From: Rubrivivax sp.
Lineage (GTDB): Bacteria > Pseudomonadota > Gammaproteobacteria > Burkholderiales > Burkholderiaceae_C
DNA: 64,000 nt
Reading direction: 5' to 3'
Assembly: GCA_022842595.1 (NCBI GenBank)
Contig: JALHPF010000022.1
Span: forward strand, 33,940-97,939
Shown here one piece after another: positions 51,007 to 58,981 of the stretch. The notes under the pieces were generated by a model that made no database searches, was not told where the DNA came from, and saw only the letters and a list, made by a program, of their open reading frames with translations. The translations under genes and the position numbers were made by a program. The stretch's first letter is position 1; the number at the start of each line of letters is the position of its first letter.

Positions 51007-51183
51007 TCACTTCTTGGCGGCCTTCTTCGCATCGCTGTCGGCTTCCTTCAGGTCGCCAACGCCCTTCCGGGTCTTCCCCTTGGCCTGATTCTTCAGCCCT
51101 TCGACCTGTCGGCTGGTGCTGGCGAACAGCTTGCCGGGTTCTTCCTGGATCTTGCTCCCGGTCGAGCTTGCTCCTGGGAACAT
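51007..51183 (-). CDS. short CsbD-like protein, possibly 5'-truncated
   Basis: A 58-residue frame. GSKIQEEPGKLFASTSRQVE and GLKNQAKGKTRKGVGDLKEA align along their length with the intact CsbD at 58982 (AGKVQETTGKVIGSTEQQVK and GIKKQVEGHAQKTVGDIKEA). The usual start MNKDQVKG is replaced by MFPGASST and no ribosome site is visible, so the 5' end may have been lost. CsbD proteins are small, abundant general stress proteins of unknown action. Confidence 0.62.
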   Translation of the reverse strand: MFPGASSTGSKIQEEPGKLFASTSRQVEGLKNQAKGKTRKGVGDLKEADSDAKKAAKK

Positions 51184-51445
51184 GCCGCGTCGTTGAGAGA
51201 GATCAATCCGGGTCTTTGCGCGATTCGTCCGATGCCGAGAAAATGTTCAGCCGGGCTGGACGGTCGTGCATCGTGGCGTGCCCGACGTGACGCCCATCGA
51301 ACACGGGAAGTCTGGCCTGGACCCGGGCGAACTGTCCCCGCTGCGGCCTTGAGGCGCGTCAAGCGACACGAGTACCAAAACCGCCGAGACGCCATCGCGC
51401 AGTGCACACTCGCTTTTCCGCCATCGGCCGTTCAGGAGTCGCTGC

Positions 51446-52357
51446 TTGCCTTCCACCAACACCCGTGCGTTGAACCGGATCGAACTCCACGTGGACCTCA
51501 ACTACGAGGTTGCCGCGCCCGGTGCCGACTTCGTTTTCAATGTGCACGCAGCGCACACGCCGAGCCAGCGCCTGTCGGCAGAGAGACTCATGCTGAATCC
51601 GGCGCTTGAGTCGCACACGCACACCGACCCCGCCACCGGTAATCGATACCTGCGGGTGCACGCCGCCCCTGGCACGCTGGCCCTCTCGTACGAGGTGGTC
51701 GTGGACATGATGCACCGCCGCAGTGACCCGGCGCGGCTTGGAGAAGTGCCCATCGGACGCCTGCCGCCAGAGGTGCTGGGGTATCTGTACCCCAGCCGCT
51801 ATTGCCAGTCGGACCGGCTTCTGGCGCTGGCGTCCAACACGTTCGGAACGCTGAAGCCGGGCTACGGGCGGGTGCAGGCGATCCGGGACTGGGTGAACAG
51901 CCACGTCAAGTTCACGTCCAATTCCTCGAACTCGAACACATCGGCACTCGACACCCTGATCGACCGGGTCGGCGTTTGCCGGGACTTCGCGCACCTGATG
52001 ATTGCGCTGTGCCGTGCGATGAACATCCCCGCACGCTACGCGACCGGCACCGACTACGGCTCCGACCCGGCGCTCGGCCCGCCCGACTTCCAGGCCTATG
52101 TCGAGGTGTACGTGGGGGACGGCTGGTACATCTTCGATCCCTCTGGCACCGCCATTCCGATGGGCTTCGTGCGCTTCGGCACCGGGCGCGACGCGGCGGA
52201 CGTGGCCTTCGCCACCATGTTCGGCAGCGTCAGGTCGCACCGGCCGATCGTTCGGGCGCTGGCTGTCGAGGACGAGGCGCAAGGCCTGGTGCGACCGCAT
52301 CACTGCGCCGACGCGCTGTCCACCGACATCGGCCCGCCCACCGCGGCGGGCCGCTGA
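51446..52357 (+). CDS. transglutaminase-like protein
   Basis: A 303-residue cytoplasmic protein. An N-terminal beta domain (residues 10-95) is followed by a transglutaminase-like core. The catalytic Cys sits in DRVGVCRDFAHLMIALCRAM and the Asp region is GDGWYIFDPSGTAIP. The position where the core normally has His (HAW-type motif) reads PDFQAYVEVYVGDGW, so Gln replaces it. It may be a peptidase-like or binding protein. The start is a TTG with AGGAG seven bases upstream, and no ATG fits. A second relative lies at 54009-54824. Confidence 0.87.
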   Translation: MPSTNTRALNRIELHVDLNYEVAAPGADFVFNVHAAHTPSQRLSAERLMLNPALESHTHTDPATGNRYLRVHAAPGTLALSYEVVVDMMHRRSDPARLGEVPIGRLPPEVLGYLYPSRYCQSDRLLALASNTFGTLKPGYGRVQAIRDWVNSHVKFTSNSSNSNTSALDTLIDRVGVCRDFAHLMIALCRAMNIPARYATGTDYGSDPALGPPDFQAYVEVYVGDGWYIFDPSGTAIPMGFVRFGTGRDAADVAFATMFGSVRSHRPIVRALAVEDEAQGLVRPHHCADALSTDIGPPTAAGR

Positions 52358-52366
52358 CTCGTCAGA

Positions 52367-53185
52367 TCAGGTTTCGAACGCCGCTGCGCCTTCGTGCCGC
52401 GTCGTGGCGCAGTTGGCGGCGACGCTGCGCCATGCCGGCGAGACCCACCCCGGCGCGTTGGCCGGTCGTGCTGCGGGTGGCTGAGGCAACAGGCGGTCGT
52501 ATTCGTTCTTGACGACGGCGTGGCACTCGCAGGCCCGTCGCTCGAGCCCGGCACGGTCCAGCACCGAGATATGACCGCGCCTGCAGCGGACCAACCCGGC
52601 GGCCTGCAAGTGGCCAGCGACCAGGGTCACGCCCTCCCGGCGCACGCCCAGCATGCCGGCGATGAGTTCGTGCGTCATCACGACTTCGCTGCCCCGCAGC
52701 CGATCCAGGCTGTGCAGCAGCCAGCTGCACACCTGCTGATCGAGGGTGTGGTGGCGGTTGCGCACGGCGGTCTGTGAGATCTGGGTGGCCAGTGCCTGCG
52801 TGTAGCGCAGCAGCAGGTGCCTCACCGGGTCGGAGCGCTCGAACTCGTCCCGGATGATCTGCGCCCCGATGCGAAAGCCCTGACCCGCGATCAGCACCGA
52901 GCCGTGGCTGGTGGTGGTGCCTCCCCCCAGAAACAGCGACGTACCGACGACGCCTTCGCTGCCCACCACGGCAAACACGGCGGACGCACCACCGTTCATC
53001 CGGTGCAGCAACGAGACGATGGCGCTGGTTGGAAAGTACGCGTGGGAAAGCCGCCTGCCCGGCTCATACAGAACCTGCCCCAACTTCAGATCGACGCGTT
53101 CGAGGTGGCGCCACCAGCGCGCTGCATCGGCATCCGCCAGCGCGGCGAGCAAGCGGTTACCTCTCAAGTCTTCAGCGTAGGCCAC
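52367..53185 (-). CDS. Crp/Fnr family transcription regulator
   Basis: A 272-residue regulator. The cyclic-nucleotide-type beta-roll spans residues 35-125 (GQVLYEPGRRLSHAYFPTSA, VVGSEGVVGTSLFLGG). The helix-turn-helix is ELIAGMLGVRREGVTLVAGH near residues 175-195. It has no Cys cluster like Fnr, so it does not bind an iron-sulfur cluster that way; the ligand is unknown. The C-terminal 40 residues extend beyond the usual length. This branch of the family is common in Burkholderiales next to stress genes. It could be the factor that reads the recurrent motif, but nothing in the sequence proves it. Confidence 0.9.
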   Translation of the reverse strand: MAYAEDLRGNRLLAALADADAARWWRHLERVDLKLGQVLYEPGRRLSHAYFPTSAIVSLLHRMNGGASAVFAVVGSEGVVGTSLFLGGGTTTSHGSVLIAGQGFRIGAQIIRDEFERSDPVRHLLLRYTQALATQISQTAVRNRHHTLDQQVCSWLLHSLDRLRGSEVVMTHELIAGMLGVRREGVTLVAGHLQAAGLVRCRRGHISVLDRAGLERRACECHAVVKNEYDRLLPQPPAARPANAPGWVSPAWRSVAANCATTRHEGAAAFET

Positions 53186-53289
53186 GAAACCACCTCCCGA
53201 GCCAGCAACCCAATCCTTGCGCAGCTTGGCGGTGTATCAGGCGGGGGCCATTGAGTCAGGTCAAGGGCGGGCCACTATCGTGTTCGGCG

Positions 53290-54012
53290 CTACCACTGCA
53301 GCGCCGGCAAATCGTGGAACACCTTGCGAGTTCCTGCGATCCACTGCTGCTTGAGGGTTTCGAAGTAGGGGTCGCCGCTCTCGAAGCGCCGCTTCATCGT
53401 GACCTTCAGGCTGTCCCTGGCGTAGCACAGCAGGTCGATCGGCATGCCGACCGACAGGTTGCTGAGCATCGTCGAGTCGAACGACACCAGCACGCACTTG
53501 GTGGCGTCCTCCAGCGTGGCGCTGGGCGTCACCGCCAGGTCGAGGATCGGCTTGCCGTACTTGGCCTCGCCGGTCTGCAGGAAGCTCGTGTCGGTGCCGG
53601 CCTCGATAAAGTTGCCTTCGGCATAGATGCGGAAGAGCCGCATCTCTTCACCCGCGATCTGCCCGCCGAGGATGAACGAGGCATTGAAACTCAGCCCCCC
53701 GCTTTCGAGATGCGGCCCATCGCGGCGCTCGAGGTCGCGCATGGCATCGGCCACCAGGTTGGCCACGTCGAACATCGAGCTCACGCTGTACAGGTGGGGC
53801 GGCTTGGCCGCCGCCCGGCGGCGCAGCATGCTGATCACCGCCTGGGTGGCCGCCAGCCCGCCCGAGCTGAGCAGCACCAGCACGCGGTCACCCGCCCTCT
53901 CGAACACCGTCATCTTGCAGAACCTGGCGTAGTTGTCCACGCCCGCGTGGGTGCGCGAGTCGCTCGCCAGGATCAGCCCTTCTTCCAGCTTGACGCCGAC
54001 GCAATAGGTCAT
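53290..54012 (-). CDS. Anbu (ancestral proteasome beta-subunit-like) peptidase
   Basis: A 240-residue N-terminal-nucleophile hydrolase. After Met, the sequence TYCVGVKLEEGLILASDSRT gives Thr at position 2 as nucleophile, with Asp and the SDSRT block as in proteasome beta subunits; SSGGLAATQAVI and LLCYARDSLKV complete the Anbu pattern. Such proteins assemble into open helical or ring-like oligomers and are predicted self-activating proteases or amidases. The ATG overlaps the stop of the transglutaminase gene (ATGA), the usual pairing. The ATP-grasp and alpha-E genes often found with Anbu are absent here. Confidence 0.92.
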   Translation of the reverse strand: MTYCVGVKLEEGLILASDSRTHAGVDNYARFCKMTVFERAGDRVLVLLSSGGLAATQAVISMLRRRAAAKPPHLYSVSSMFDVANLVADAMRDLERRDGPHLESGGLSFNASFILGGQIAGEEMRLFRIYAEGNFIEAGTDTSFLQTGEAKYGKPILDLAVTPSATLEDATKCVLVSFDSTMLSNLSVGMPIDLLCYARDSLKVTMKRRFESGDPYFETLKQQWIAGTRKVFHDLPALQW

Positions 54013-54824
54013 GTGGGCTCCACCACGTCGGTCCAGACCTTGAACCCTTCCAGCTTGTTCGGGCCGAAGGTGGTGGACAGCGCGACATCGCAGGCGTCGC
54101 GGCCGCGCGCGATCAGCACGCGGCCGATGCGCGGCTGGTTGTTGCGCGCATCGAAGGTGTACCAGCGGTCGCCGAGATAGGCCTCGAACCAGGCGGCGAA
54201 GTCCATCGGCCCGTAGGGTGGCTCGGTGCCGACGTCACCCAGATAGCCGGTGCAATAGCGCGCCGGGATGTCCATGCAACGGCACAAGGTGATGGCGAGG
54301 TGGGCGTAGTCGCGGCAGACACCGCGGCCCTCGGTATGGGCTTGCATCGCGGTACGCGTGTGCCGCGCATGCGCGTAGCCGAATTCGATGTGTCGATGCA
54401 CGTGGTCGCAGATGGCCTGCACGCGTGCCCAACCTGCGGGCACCGAGGCGAACTGCTCCCACGCGATGTCGGACAGCAAGTCGGTCTCGCAATAGCGGCT
54501 GCCCAGCAAGTAGAGCAGCGTCGATGCCGGCAGGTCTTCCACCGCGGTCTGCCTGGCCGATGGCGCCGTGATGTCAGGCGCACCACTGTCGCTCACCACC
54601 GCGTCGCTGCGCAGGACGAACCGGCCCTGCGGCGCGACGAGTCGGCTGCAGCGGTTGCCGAACAGGTCGAGGTAACTGGTCACGGGTACGGCGGGATCGG
54701 TCACGAACTGTTCGGGGCGCACCAGATCGGCCGCCCGCGACGGGTGGATGCTCAGCGCCAGCATCATCGGCGTCGGCTGCTCAAGTTGGTAGGTCATCTC
54801 GAACCCCACGCGCAATTGCATCAT
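54009..54824 (-). CDS. transglutaminase-like protein of the Anbu operon
   Basis: A 271-residue protein. An N-terminal beta domain (MMQLRVGFEMTYQLEQPTPM) precedes a transglutaminase core with the Cys in EGRGVCRDYAHLAITLCRCM and the Asp in RWYTFDARNNQPRIGRV. The usual catalytic His position reads PMDFAAWFEAYLGDRW, with Ala. GRDACDVALSTTFG near the end is typical of the Anbu-associated branch. It probably works with Anbu in peptide or amide processing, inferred from coupling of the two genes. The ATG at 54824 has AGGAAAGG upstream. Confidence 0.88.
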   Translation of the reverse strand: MMQLRVGFEMTYQLEQPTPMMLALSIHPSRAADLVRPEQFVTDPAVPVTSYLDLFGNRCSRLVAPQGRFVLRSDAVVSDSGAPDITAPSARQTAVEDLPASTLLYLLGSRYCETDLLSDIAWEQFASVPAGWARVQAICDHVHRHIEFGYAHARHTRTAMQAHTEGRGVCRDYAHLAITLCRCMDIPARYCTGYLGDVGTEPPYGPMDFAAWFEAYLGDRWYTFDARNNQPRIGRVLIARGRDACDVALSTTFGPNKLEGFKVWTDVVEPT

Positions 54825-54919
54825 TGCCGCCCTTTCCTGTGCAAAACCCAAGCTTGAACTGTATGAATCGCCATGCCCCCTGGCATATCAGTGTCGCTGT
54901 CGCGAGCGCTCGTCTTCTG

Positions 54920-54937
54920 TTCGGTACAGCACAAACG
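54920..54937 (+). promoter_or_regulatory. copy B of recurrent motif, upstream of serine protease
   Basis: TTCGGTACAGCACAAACG lies 78 bases before the start of the protease gene at 55016. It shares the TTCGG head and the GCACA-A-ACG tail with the copies before DUF2231, the 28994 gene and the PRC-barrel gene. Confidence 0.5.
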
Positions 54938-55015
54938 AACTGACCCACCAGCCACTACAGTGCCACACATCAAGCCCGGCACCAGCGCCGGGCCGGCCTC
55001 ACACTGACGACCTCC

Positions 55016-55774
55016 ATGATCGAGTCCCTGCTGCTGACCACGGCCCGGGTGTCGACGTTCTTCGGAACGCAGGCCCTGACCGGCGCGAGCGGGTTCTTCT
55101 TTCGACGAGACGAAAGCCTGTACCTCGTCACCAACCGCCATGTCTTGATCGACAGGCCGAGCGGCCACCTGCCCGACCGGATCGAGATCGAGGTGCACAC
55201 CGACGCCGAGAACCTCACGCACGCGGCAGTGCTGTCGGTTCTCTTGTACCGCAACGGACTGGCCATCTGGCGCCAGGGGCGCGACAGTGCGGGCGACATC
55301 GATGTCGCGGCGATCGAACTCGACCCCGCGGCGTTGCCTGCGGCCGTGGCCCTGCGCGCCTTCACGCCGGCGCACTTGCAGCACCGGCTTCAGGAGGTCA
55401 AGGTCGGCACACCTTTGCTGGTGGTAGGCTTCCCGCTGGGCTTTCACGACACGCTGCACCATCTTCCGGTGGTGCGGCATGCCGTCATCGCTTCGTCGTT
55501 CGGCTTGCGCTTCCAGGGCCAGGGCTACTTCCTGACTGATGCACGAACCCACCGCGGCACCAGCGGCGCGCCGGTGGTGATGCACGACGACACCGGGGAT
55601 GCGCAGTTGCCCTGGAAACTGCTGGGCGTGCACTCGGCGCGCCTGGAGATGGGCGGCCAGGGTTTGCCCGTCGAGGAGTCGCTGGGCTTGAACTGCGCCT
55701 GGTACGCAGACATCCTGCTCACGCTCACTGCCGAGAACGATTGCGACACGGCCCCGCAGGGCATCGTGCCATGA
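55016..55774 (+). CDS. trypsin-like serine protease, cytoplasmic
   Basis: A 252-residue protease-like protein without signal peptide. The triad can be placed: His in YLVTNRHVLIDRPSG, Asp in SAGDIDVAAIEL and Ser in THRGTSGAPVVMHDD. The oxyanion Gly residues are kept. Lack of a signal peptide suggests action inside the cell, unlike DegP-type proteases, and there is no PDZ domain. The stop overlaps the ATG of a small charged protein (ATGA). One copy of the recurrent motif lies upstream. Confidence 0.87.
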   Translation: MIESLLLTTARVSTFFGTQALTGASGFFFRRDESLYLVTNRHVLIDRPSGHLPDRIEIEVHTDAENLTHAAVLSVLLYRNGLAIWRQGRDSAGDIDVAAIELDPAALPAAVALRAFTPAHLQHRLQEVKVGTPLLVVGFPLGFHDTLHHLPVVRHAVIASSFGLRFQGQGYFLTDARTHRGTSGAPVVMHDDTGDAQLPWKLLGVHSARLEMGGQGLPVEESLGLNCAWYADILLTLTAENDCDTAPQGIVP

Positions 55775-56016
55775 CACCGGAGCAAGCCATGAAGCGCAAA
55801 ACCAAGGTCCGCCGCCGCCGCGATGGCCTGCCACCGGAGACAAACCCGGCAGCCGCAGAACCCTCCGGCCTGCTGGAGCCGCCGGGACGGAGCAGCATCG
55901 AACAGGTCGATGAACACAAGATCGGCTCGATCGAGTCCGTGCCGCAGACCGACCCGGAGAACGGCGTTGCCGGTTTCATCGAGCCCGAAGCATCGGAAGC
56001 TGGAAGCACCCGGTAG
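55771..56016 (+). CDS. small charged protein coupled to the protease gene
   Basis: An 81-residue protein. The first 20 residues are strongly basic (MKRKTKVRRRRDG); the rest is Pro/Glu-rich and probably unfolded, ending IEPEASEAGSTR. It has no recognisable domain. The four-base overlap with the protease gene implies coupled translation, so it may be a partner, regulator or substrate of the protease. The alternative upstream start would overlap the protease more and lacks a ribosome site. Confidence 0.6.
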   Translation: MTPEQAMKRKTKVRRRRDGLPPETNPAAAEPSGLLEPPGRSSIEQVDEHKIGSIESVPQTDPENGVAGFIEPEASEAGSTR

Positions 56017-56065
56017 CCGCGCTGGCAGCCGCCGTGCCGGCGGCTGCGTCCCCCGACCTGGCCAT

Positions 56066-57538
56066 TCAATCGACAGCCACGAAGTCGATGAACCCGCGCG
56101 CCACGTCCGTCGACACCAGCCTGACCCGGATCTGCTCGCCCACCTGGAGCGCACGGGGGCCGGGCTCGAGCCGGCCCTCGGCCGGTGGCGTGAAGATGCG
56201 TACCCATTGCCCGGATTCGGAACTGCCGGTCACGATGCCATCGTATTGCTGGCCGACATGGGACTCGAGCAGCAGCGCGGCTTCCGACTTTCGCATCCGC
56301 CGCTCGACCTTCTGGGCTGCGTCTTCCTGCGTGGTGCAGTGCTCGGCGAGCGCCCCCAGCTCGGCCACGCTGTAGGGCGGCTGGCGCCCGGCGAGGACGG
56401 CCTTGACCATGCGCAGCGTGACCAGGTCGGGGAAGCGCCGGTTCGGTGCCGTGGAGTGCGTGTAGTCGCGCACCGCCAAGCCAAAGTGGCCGATCGGCGA
56501 GCCCCCCGGACTCTCGACGACATATTCGCCGCGGCCCATCAGCTTGACGATGACCAGCGACAGATCCGGAAACCGCAGCGGGTCGGCCCGGTGGCGCCTG
56601 GCCAGGAAGGCGGCGAGCGCGACCGCATCGGGCGACGTCGGCAAGCTCTCGCCGTACTTGCGAGCCACCTCCACGATGCGCAGCCAGCGTTCGGGTGAGC
56701 GCACCACGCGGCGCAGCGAGGCGCCGCCGGCGGCGGCCAGGAAGCGCGCGCTGCACTCGTTGGTCGCGATCATGAACTCCTCGATCAGCTGCCGGGCACG
56801 GTTCTGGACCTGCTGCCGGATCTCGACCACGCGTTCGCCGTCGAACACGGCGCGGGGCTGGAAGGTCTCCAGCTCCAGCGAGCCCTGGGCGTGCCGCCGC
56901 ACACGCAATCGCTGGGCGACCTCGTCCTGGGTTCGCAGCTGCGCGTCGAGCCCGGGGACGGCGCGCGCCGCTTCGGGCAAGGCGCCACCGCCGTCGATCC
57001 ACGCCGACAGCGCGTCGTAGGCCAGCTTCGCATGGTTGCGGACTTTCGCCCGGTAGATGGTGGCCTGCGTGATCGAAGCGTCGGGCGCGACGACCATCTC
57101 GGTCACGATCGCCAGCCGATCCTGGTCGGCATTGAGCGAGGTCAGGTCGTTCGACAGACGCTCGGGCAGCATCGCAAACACCCGCGCCGAGGTGTACACC
57201 GAAGTGGTGTTGGTCCAGGCGTGGGTGTCGATGGCCGAACCCTTGGCGACCAGGGCATCGACATCGGCCACCGCCACGAAGACCTTCACCGCACCGCCGG
57301 CCAGCGCCTCGCACGCCGTGAGTTGATCGAGATCCAGCGAGTCGTCGTTGTCGATCGAACACCAGGGCAGCGCGGTGAGATCGCGGATGTGCGGGTCGTC
57401 GTCGCGGCCGCAGCCGGTGATCGCGGCGAGCTGGGCCTGCACAGCGGCCGGAAACTCCGGCTCCAGGCCACGCTCGACCATGACTTCGCCAGCGATGCGA
57501 ACGAGGTCGCTGCGATCGACACGATGGGCTTGAGCCAT
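56066..57538 (-). CDS. RNB-domain exoribonuclease (RNase II/R family)
   Basis: A 490-residue protein. The RNB catalytic centre shows WCSIDNDDSLDLDQLTACEA, the Asp-rich metal-binding loop, followed by VFVAVADVDALVAKGSAID. LMGRGEYVVESPGGSPIGHF and DYTHSTAPNRRFPDLVTLRM are later RNB blocks. A short S1-like barrel lies at the C-terminus (VGQQYDGIVTGSSESGQWVR). It lacks the N-terminal cold-shock domains of full RNase R, so it is a short form. It would degrade RNA from the 3' end. The ATG at 57538 has GGAG six bases upstream; upstream codons look spurious. Confidence 0.92.
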   Translation of the reverse strand: MAQAHRVDRSDLVRIAGEVMVERGLEPEFPAAVQAQLAAITGCGRDDDPHIRDLTALPWCSIDNDDSLDLDQLTACEALAGGAVKVFVAVADVDALVAKGSAIDTHAWTNTTSVYTSARVFAMLPERLSNDLTSLNADQDRLAIVTEMVVAPDASITQATIYRAKVRNHAKLAYDALSAWIDGGGALPEAARAVPGLDAQLRTQDEVAQRLRVRRHAQGSLELETFQPRAVFDGERVVEIRQQVQNRARQLIEEFMIATNECSARFLAAAGGASLRRVVRSPERWLRIVEVARKYGESLPTSPDAVALAAFLARRHRADPLRFPDLSLVIVKLMGRGEYVVESPGGSPIGHFGLAVRDYTHSTAPNRRFPDLVTLRMVKAVLAGRQPPYSVAELGALAEHCTTQEDAAQKVERRMRKSEAALLLESHVGQQYDGIVTGSSESGQWVRIFTPPAEGRLEPGPRALQVGEQIRVRLVSTDVARGFIDFVAVD

Positions 57539-57902
57539 AGGGTTCTCCGGTTCCTGCAGTCGGCACCCGCCGACGCGGTGGGTGCCGACCCGCTTTTTCG
57601 CCATGGTCGCCACGCAGTGTGCACGCTACAGCGTCGACGCGAGGCGGCACACAGCCGTGGCAGGGCATCGGCGCGATGACCATCGGTGAATGGGCCAACC
57701 CGCCTCGCAGAGACGGGGCTTCAGAGCGCGTTCGGGCGCGTCGCACCACCAGGCTCATGGCCCGTGGCTGCGAGCGAACGCAAAGCCGACGATGGCCACG
57801 CGCCGGGGCATGTGGATGGAACCCGAAACTACCTGCCCGTGGCGAACCACGGGCGGCAGCGCCCGACCATTCACCCACCCACGCTCGGGCCCGGGGTCGA
57901 AC
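57539..57902. other. 364-base gap, nothing recognised
   Basis: The gap lies between the BON gene stop and the RNB gene start. It should hold the RNB promoter on the minus strand, but no convincing elements or frames are visible. Confidence 0.35.
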
Positions 57903-58217
57903 TCAGGGACGTACGACGATCTGGTTCTTGACCGCCTTGACTCCGTTGACATCGCGGGCGATGCGCTCGGCGGTGTCCCTCTCGACATTGTTCTTGGCGA
58001 ACCCGGACAGCATCACCGTGCCGTTGAGCGTTTCGACGCTGATGCTGGTCCCCGCCACATTCGGGTTGTCCAGCATCCGGCTCTTGACCTGGCCGGTGAT
58101 GGTGGCGTCGTCGATGTAGGCGCCAGCGGTTTCCTGGCCGCGAGACACCGCACAACCGGCGGTGATCAGCACTGCAGCCGCCATCGCGGCGGCAGTCAAC
58201 GTGTTGCGTAGTTTCAT
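57903..58217 (-). CDS. BON-domain lipoprotein
   Basis: A 104-residue exported protein. The signal peptide ends in the lipobox VLITAGCAVS. The BON domain follows: DATITGQVKSRMLDNPNVAG, SVETLNGTVMLSGFAKN and IARDVNGVKAVKNQIVV. Single-BON proteins of this kind (OsmY-like) bind phospholipid surfaces and rise under osmotic stress. I chose the ATG at 58217, which begins the signal peptide. A copy of the recurrent motif lies about 70 bases upstream on this strand. It is divergent from the PRC-barrel gene. Confidence 0.9.
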   Translation of the reverse strand: MKLRNTLTAAAMAAAVLITAGCAVSRGQETAGAYIDDATITGQVKSRMLDNPNVAGTSISVETLNGTVMLSGFAKNNVERDTAERIARDVNGVKAVKNQIVVRP

Positions 58218-58285
58218 CTTGTGCCTCACTGAATGCGGAAAAGGTGCTTTCCGTCGATTTCGAAAATACGCGCTGGATGCCACCC

Positions 58286-58303
58286 TCTCTGTGCGCTGTC
58301 GCA
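58286..58303 (-). promoter_or_regulatory. minus-strand copy of recurrent motif, upstream of BON gene
   Basis: Read on the minus strand it is TGCGACAGCGCACAGAGA, sharing the CAGCGCACAGA core with the copy before the PRC-barrel gene. It starts 69 bases before the BON start codon and forms a TGTGCG-CGCACA inverted repeat with flanking bases. Confidence 0.45.
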
Positions 58304-58357
58304 CACAACGCGCGGGCCCGGTTCCTGGCCGTCACCCAACGACAACATGTCCGTACG

Positions 58358-58375
58358 TTTGGCAGCGCACAGACC
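58358..58375 (+). promoter_or_regulatory. copy D of recurrent motif, upstream of PRC-barrel gene
   Basis: TTTGGCAGCGCACAGACC lies 133 bases before the PRC-barrel start codon. It faces away from the minus-strand copy 55 bases to its left, so each gene of the divergent pair has its own element. Confidence 0.5.
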
Positions 58376-58508
58376 GTGCACGCACGGCTGCCTAGAGTCG
58401 CGAACGCGCCTGCGAGATTCCTTCACGGGCGCGTGCCGGTCAGAGCCTTCTCAGATGCCTTTGCTTCGATCCGGCAGCACGCACTCATAAAGGCCCGAAG
58501 GGAAAATC

Positions 58509-58919
58509 ATGAGCAGCAACTACATCACCCGCGACAACTTCGGCATGTATGCCGAAGGCAGTTCTGGCCCCGGTCCGTCACTCATGGGCGCCAACACGCT
58601 ACTCGGCAACGACGTCTACAACCGGGACAACGAGGACCTTGGCGACATCAAGGAATTCATGATCGACATGGCTTCCGGCAAGGTGGCCTACGCGGTTCTC
58701 TCGTTCGGCGGCTTGCTGGGCATGGGCGACAAGCTCTTCGCCGTGCCATGGGCAGCGCTGACGCTGGATACGGCCAACAAGCGATTCACGCTCAATGTGC
58801 CGAAAGCAACCCTGAAGGACGCGCCTGGCTTCAACAAGGATCGTTGGCCATCGATGTCGGACAGGACGTGGGCAGCCGGTGTACACAAGTTCTACGGCAC
58901 GCCCTACGTTGGCGAATGA
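58509..58919 (+). CDS. PRC-barrel domain protein
   Basis: A 136-residue cytoplasmic protein. LLGNDVYNRDNEDLGDIKEF and DMASGKVAYAVLSFGGLLGM match the PRC-barrel beta fold; LFAVPWAALTLDTANKRFTL continues it. PRC-barrel proteins occur in photosynthetic reaction centre H subunits, RimM and many small stress proteins; this stand-alone form with a Gly/Pro-rich head is of the stress type. The ATG has AAGGG six bases upstream. The CsbD gene follows after 62 bases, so both may be one transcript. Confidence 0.9.
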   Translation: MSSNYITRDNFGMYAEGSSGPGPSLMGANTLLGNDVYNRDNEDLGDIKEFMIDMASGKVAYAVLSFGGLLGMGDKLFAVPWAALTLDTANKRFTLNVPKATLKDAPGFNKDRWPSMSDRTWAAGVHKFYGTPYVGE

Positions 58920-58981
58920 ACAACCGCGTGCGCCGATGGCCACGCATCCATCCACTTTGAACTTCAACTGAAGGTGAAACC

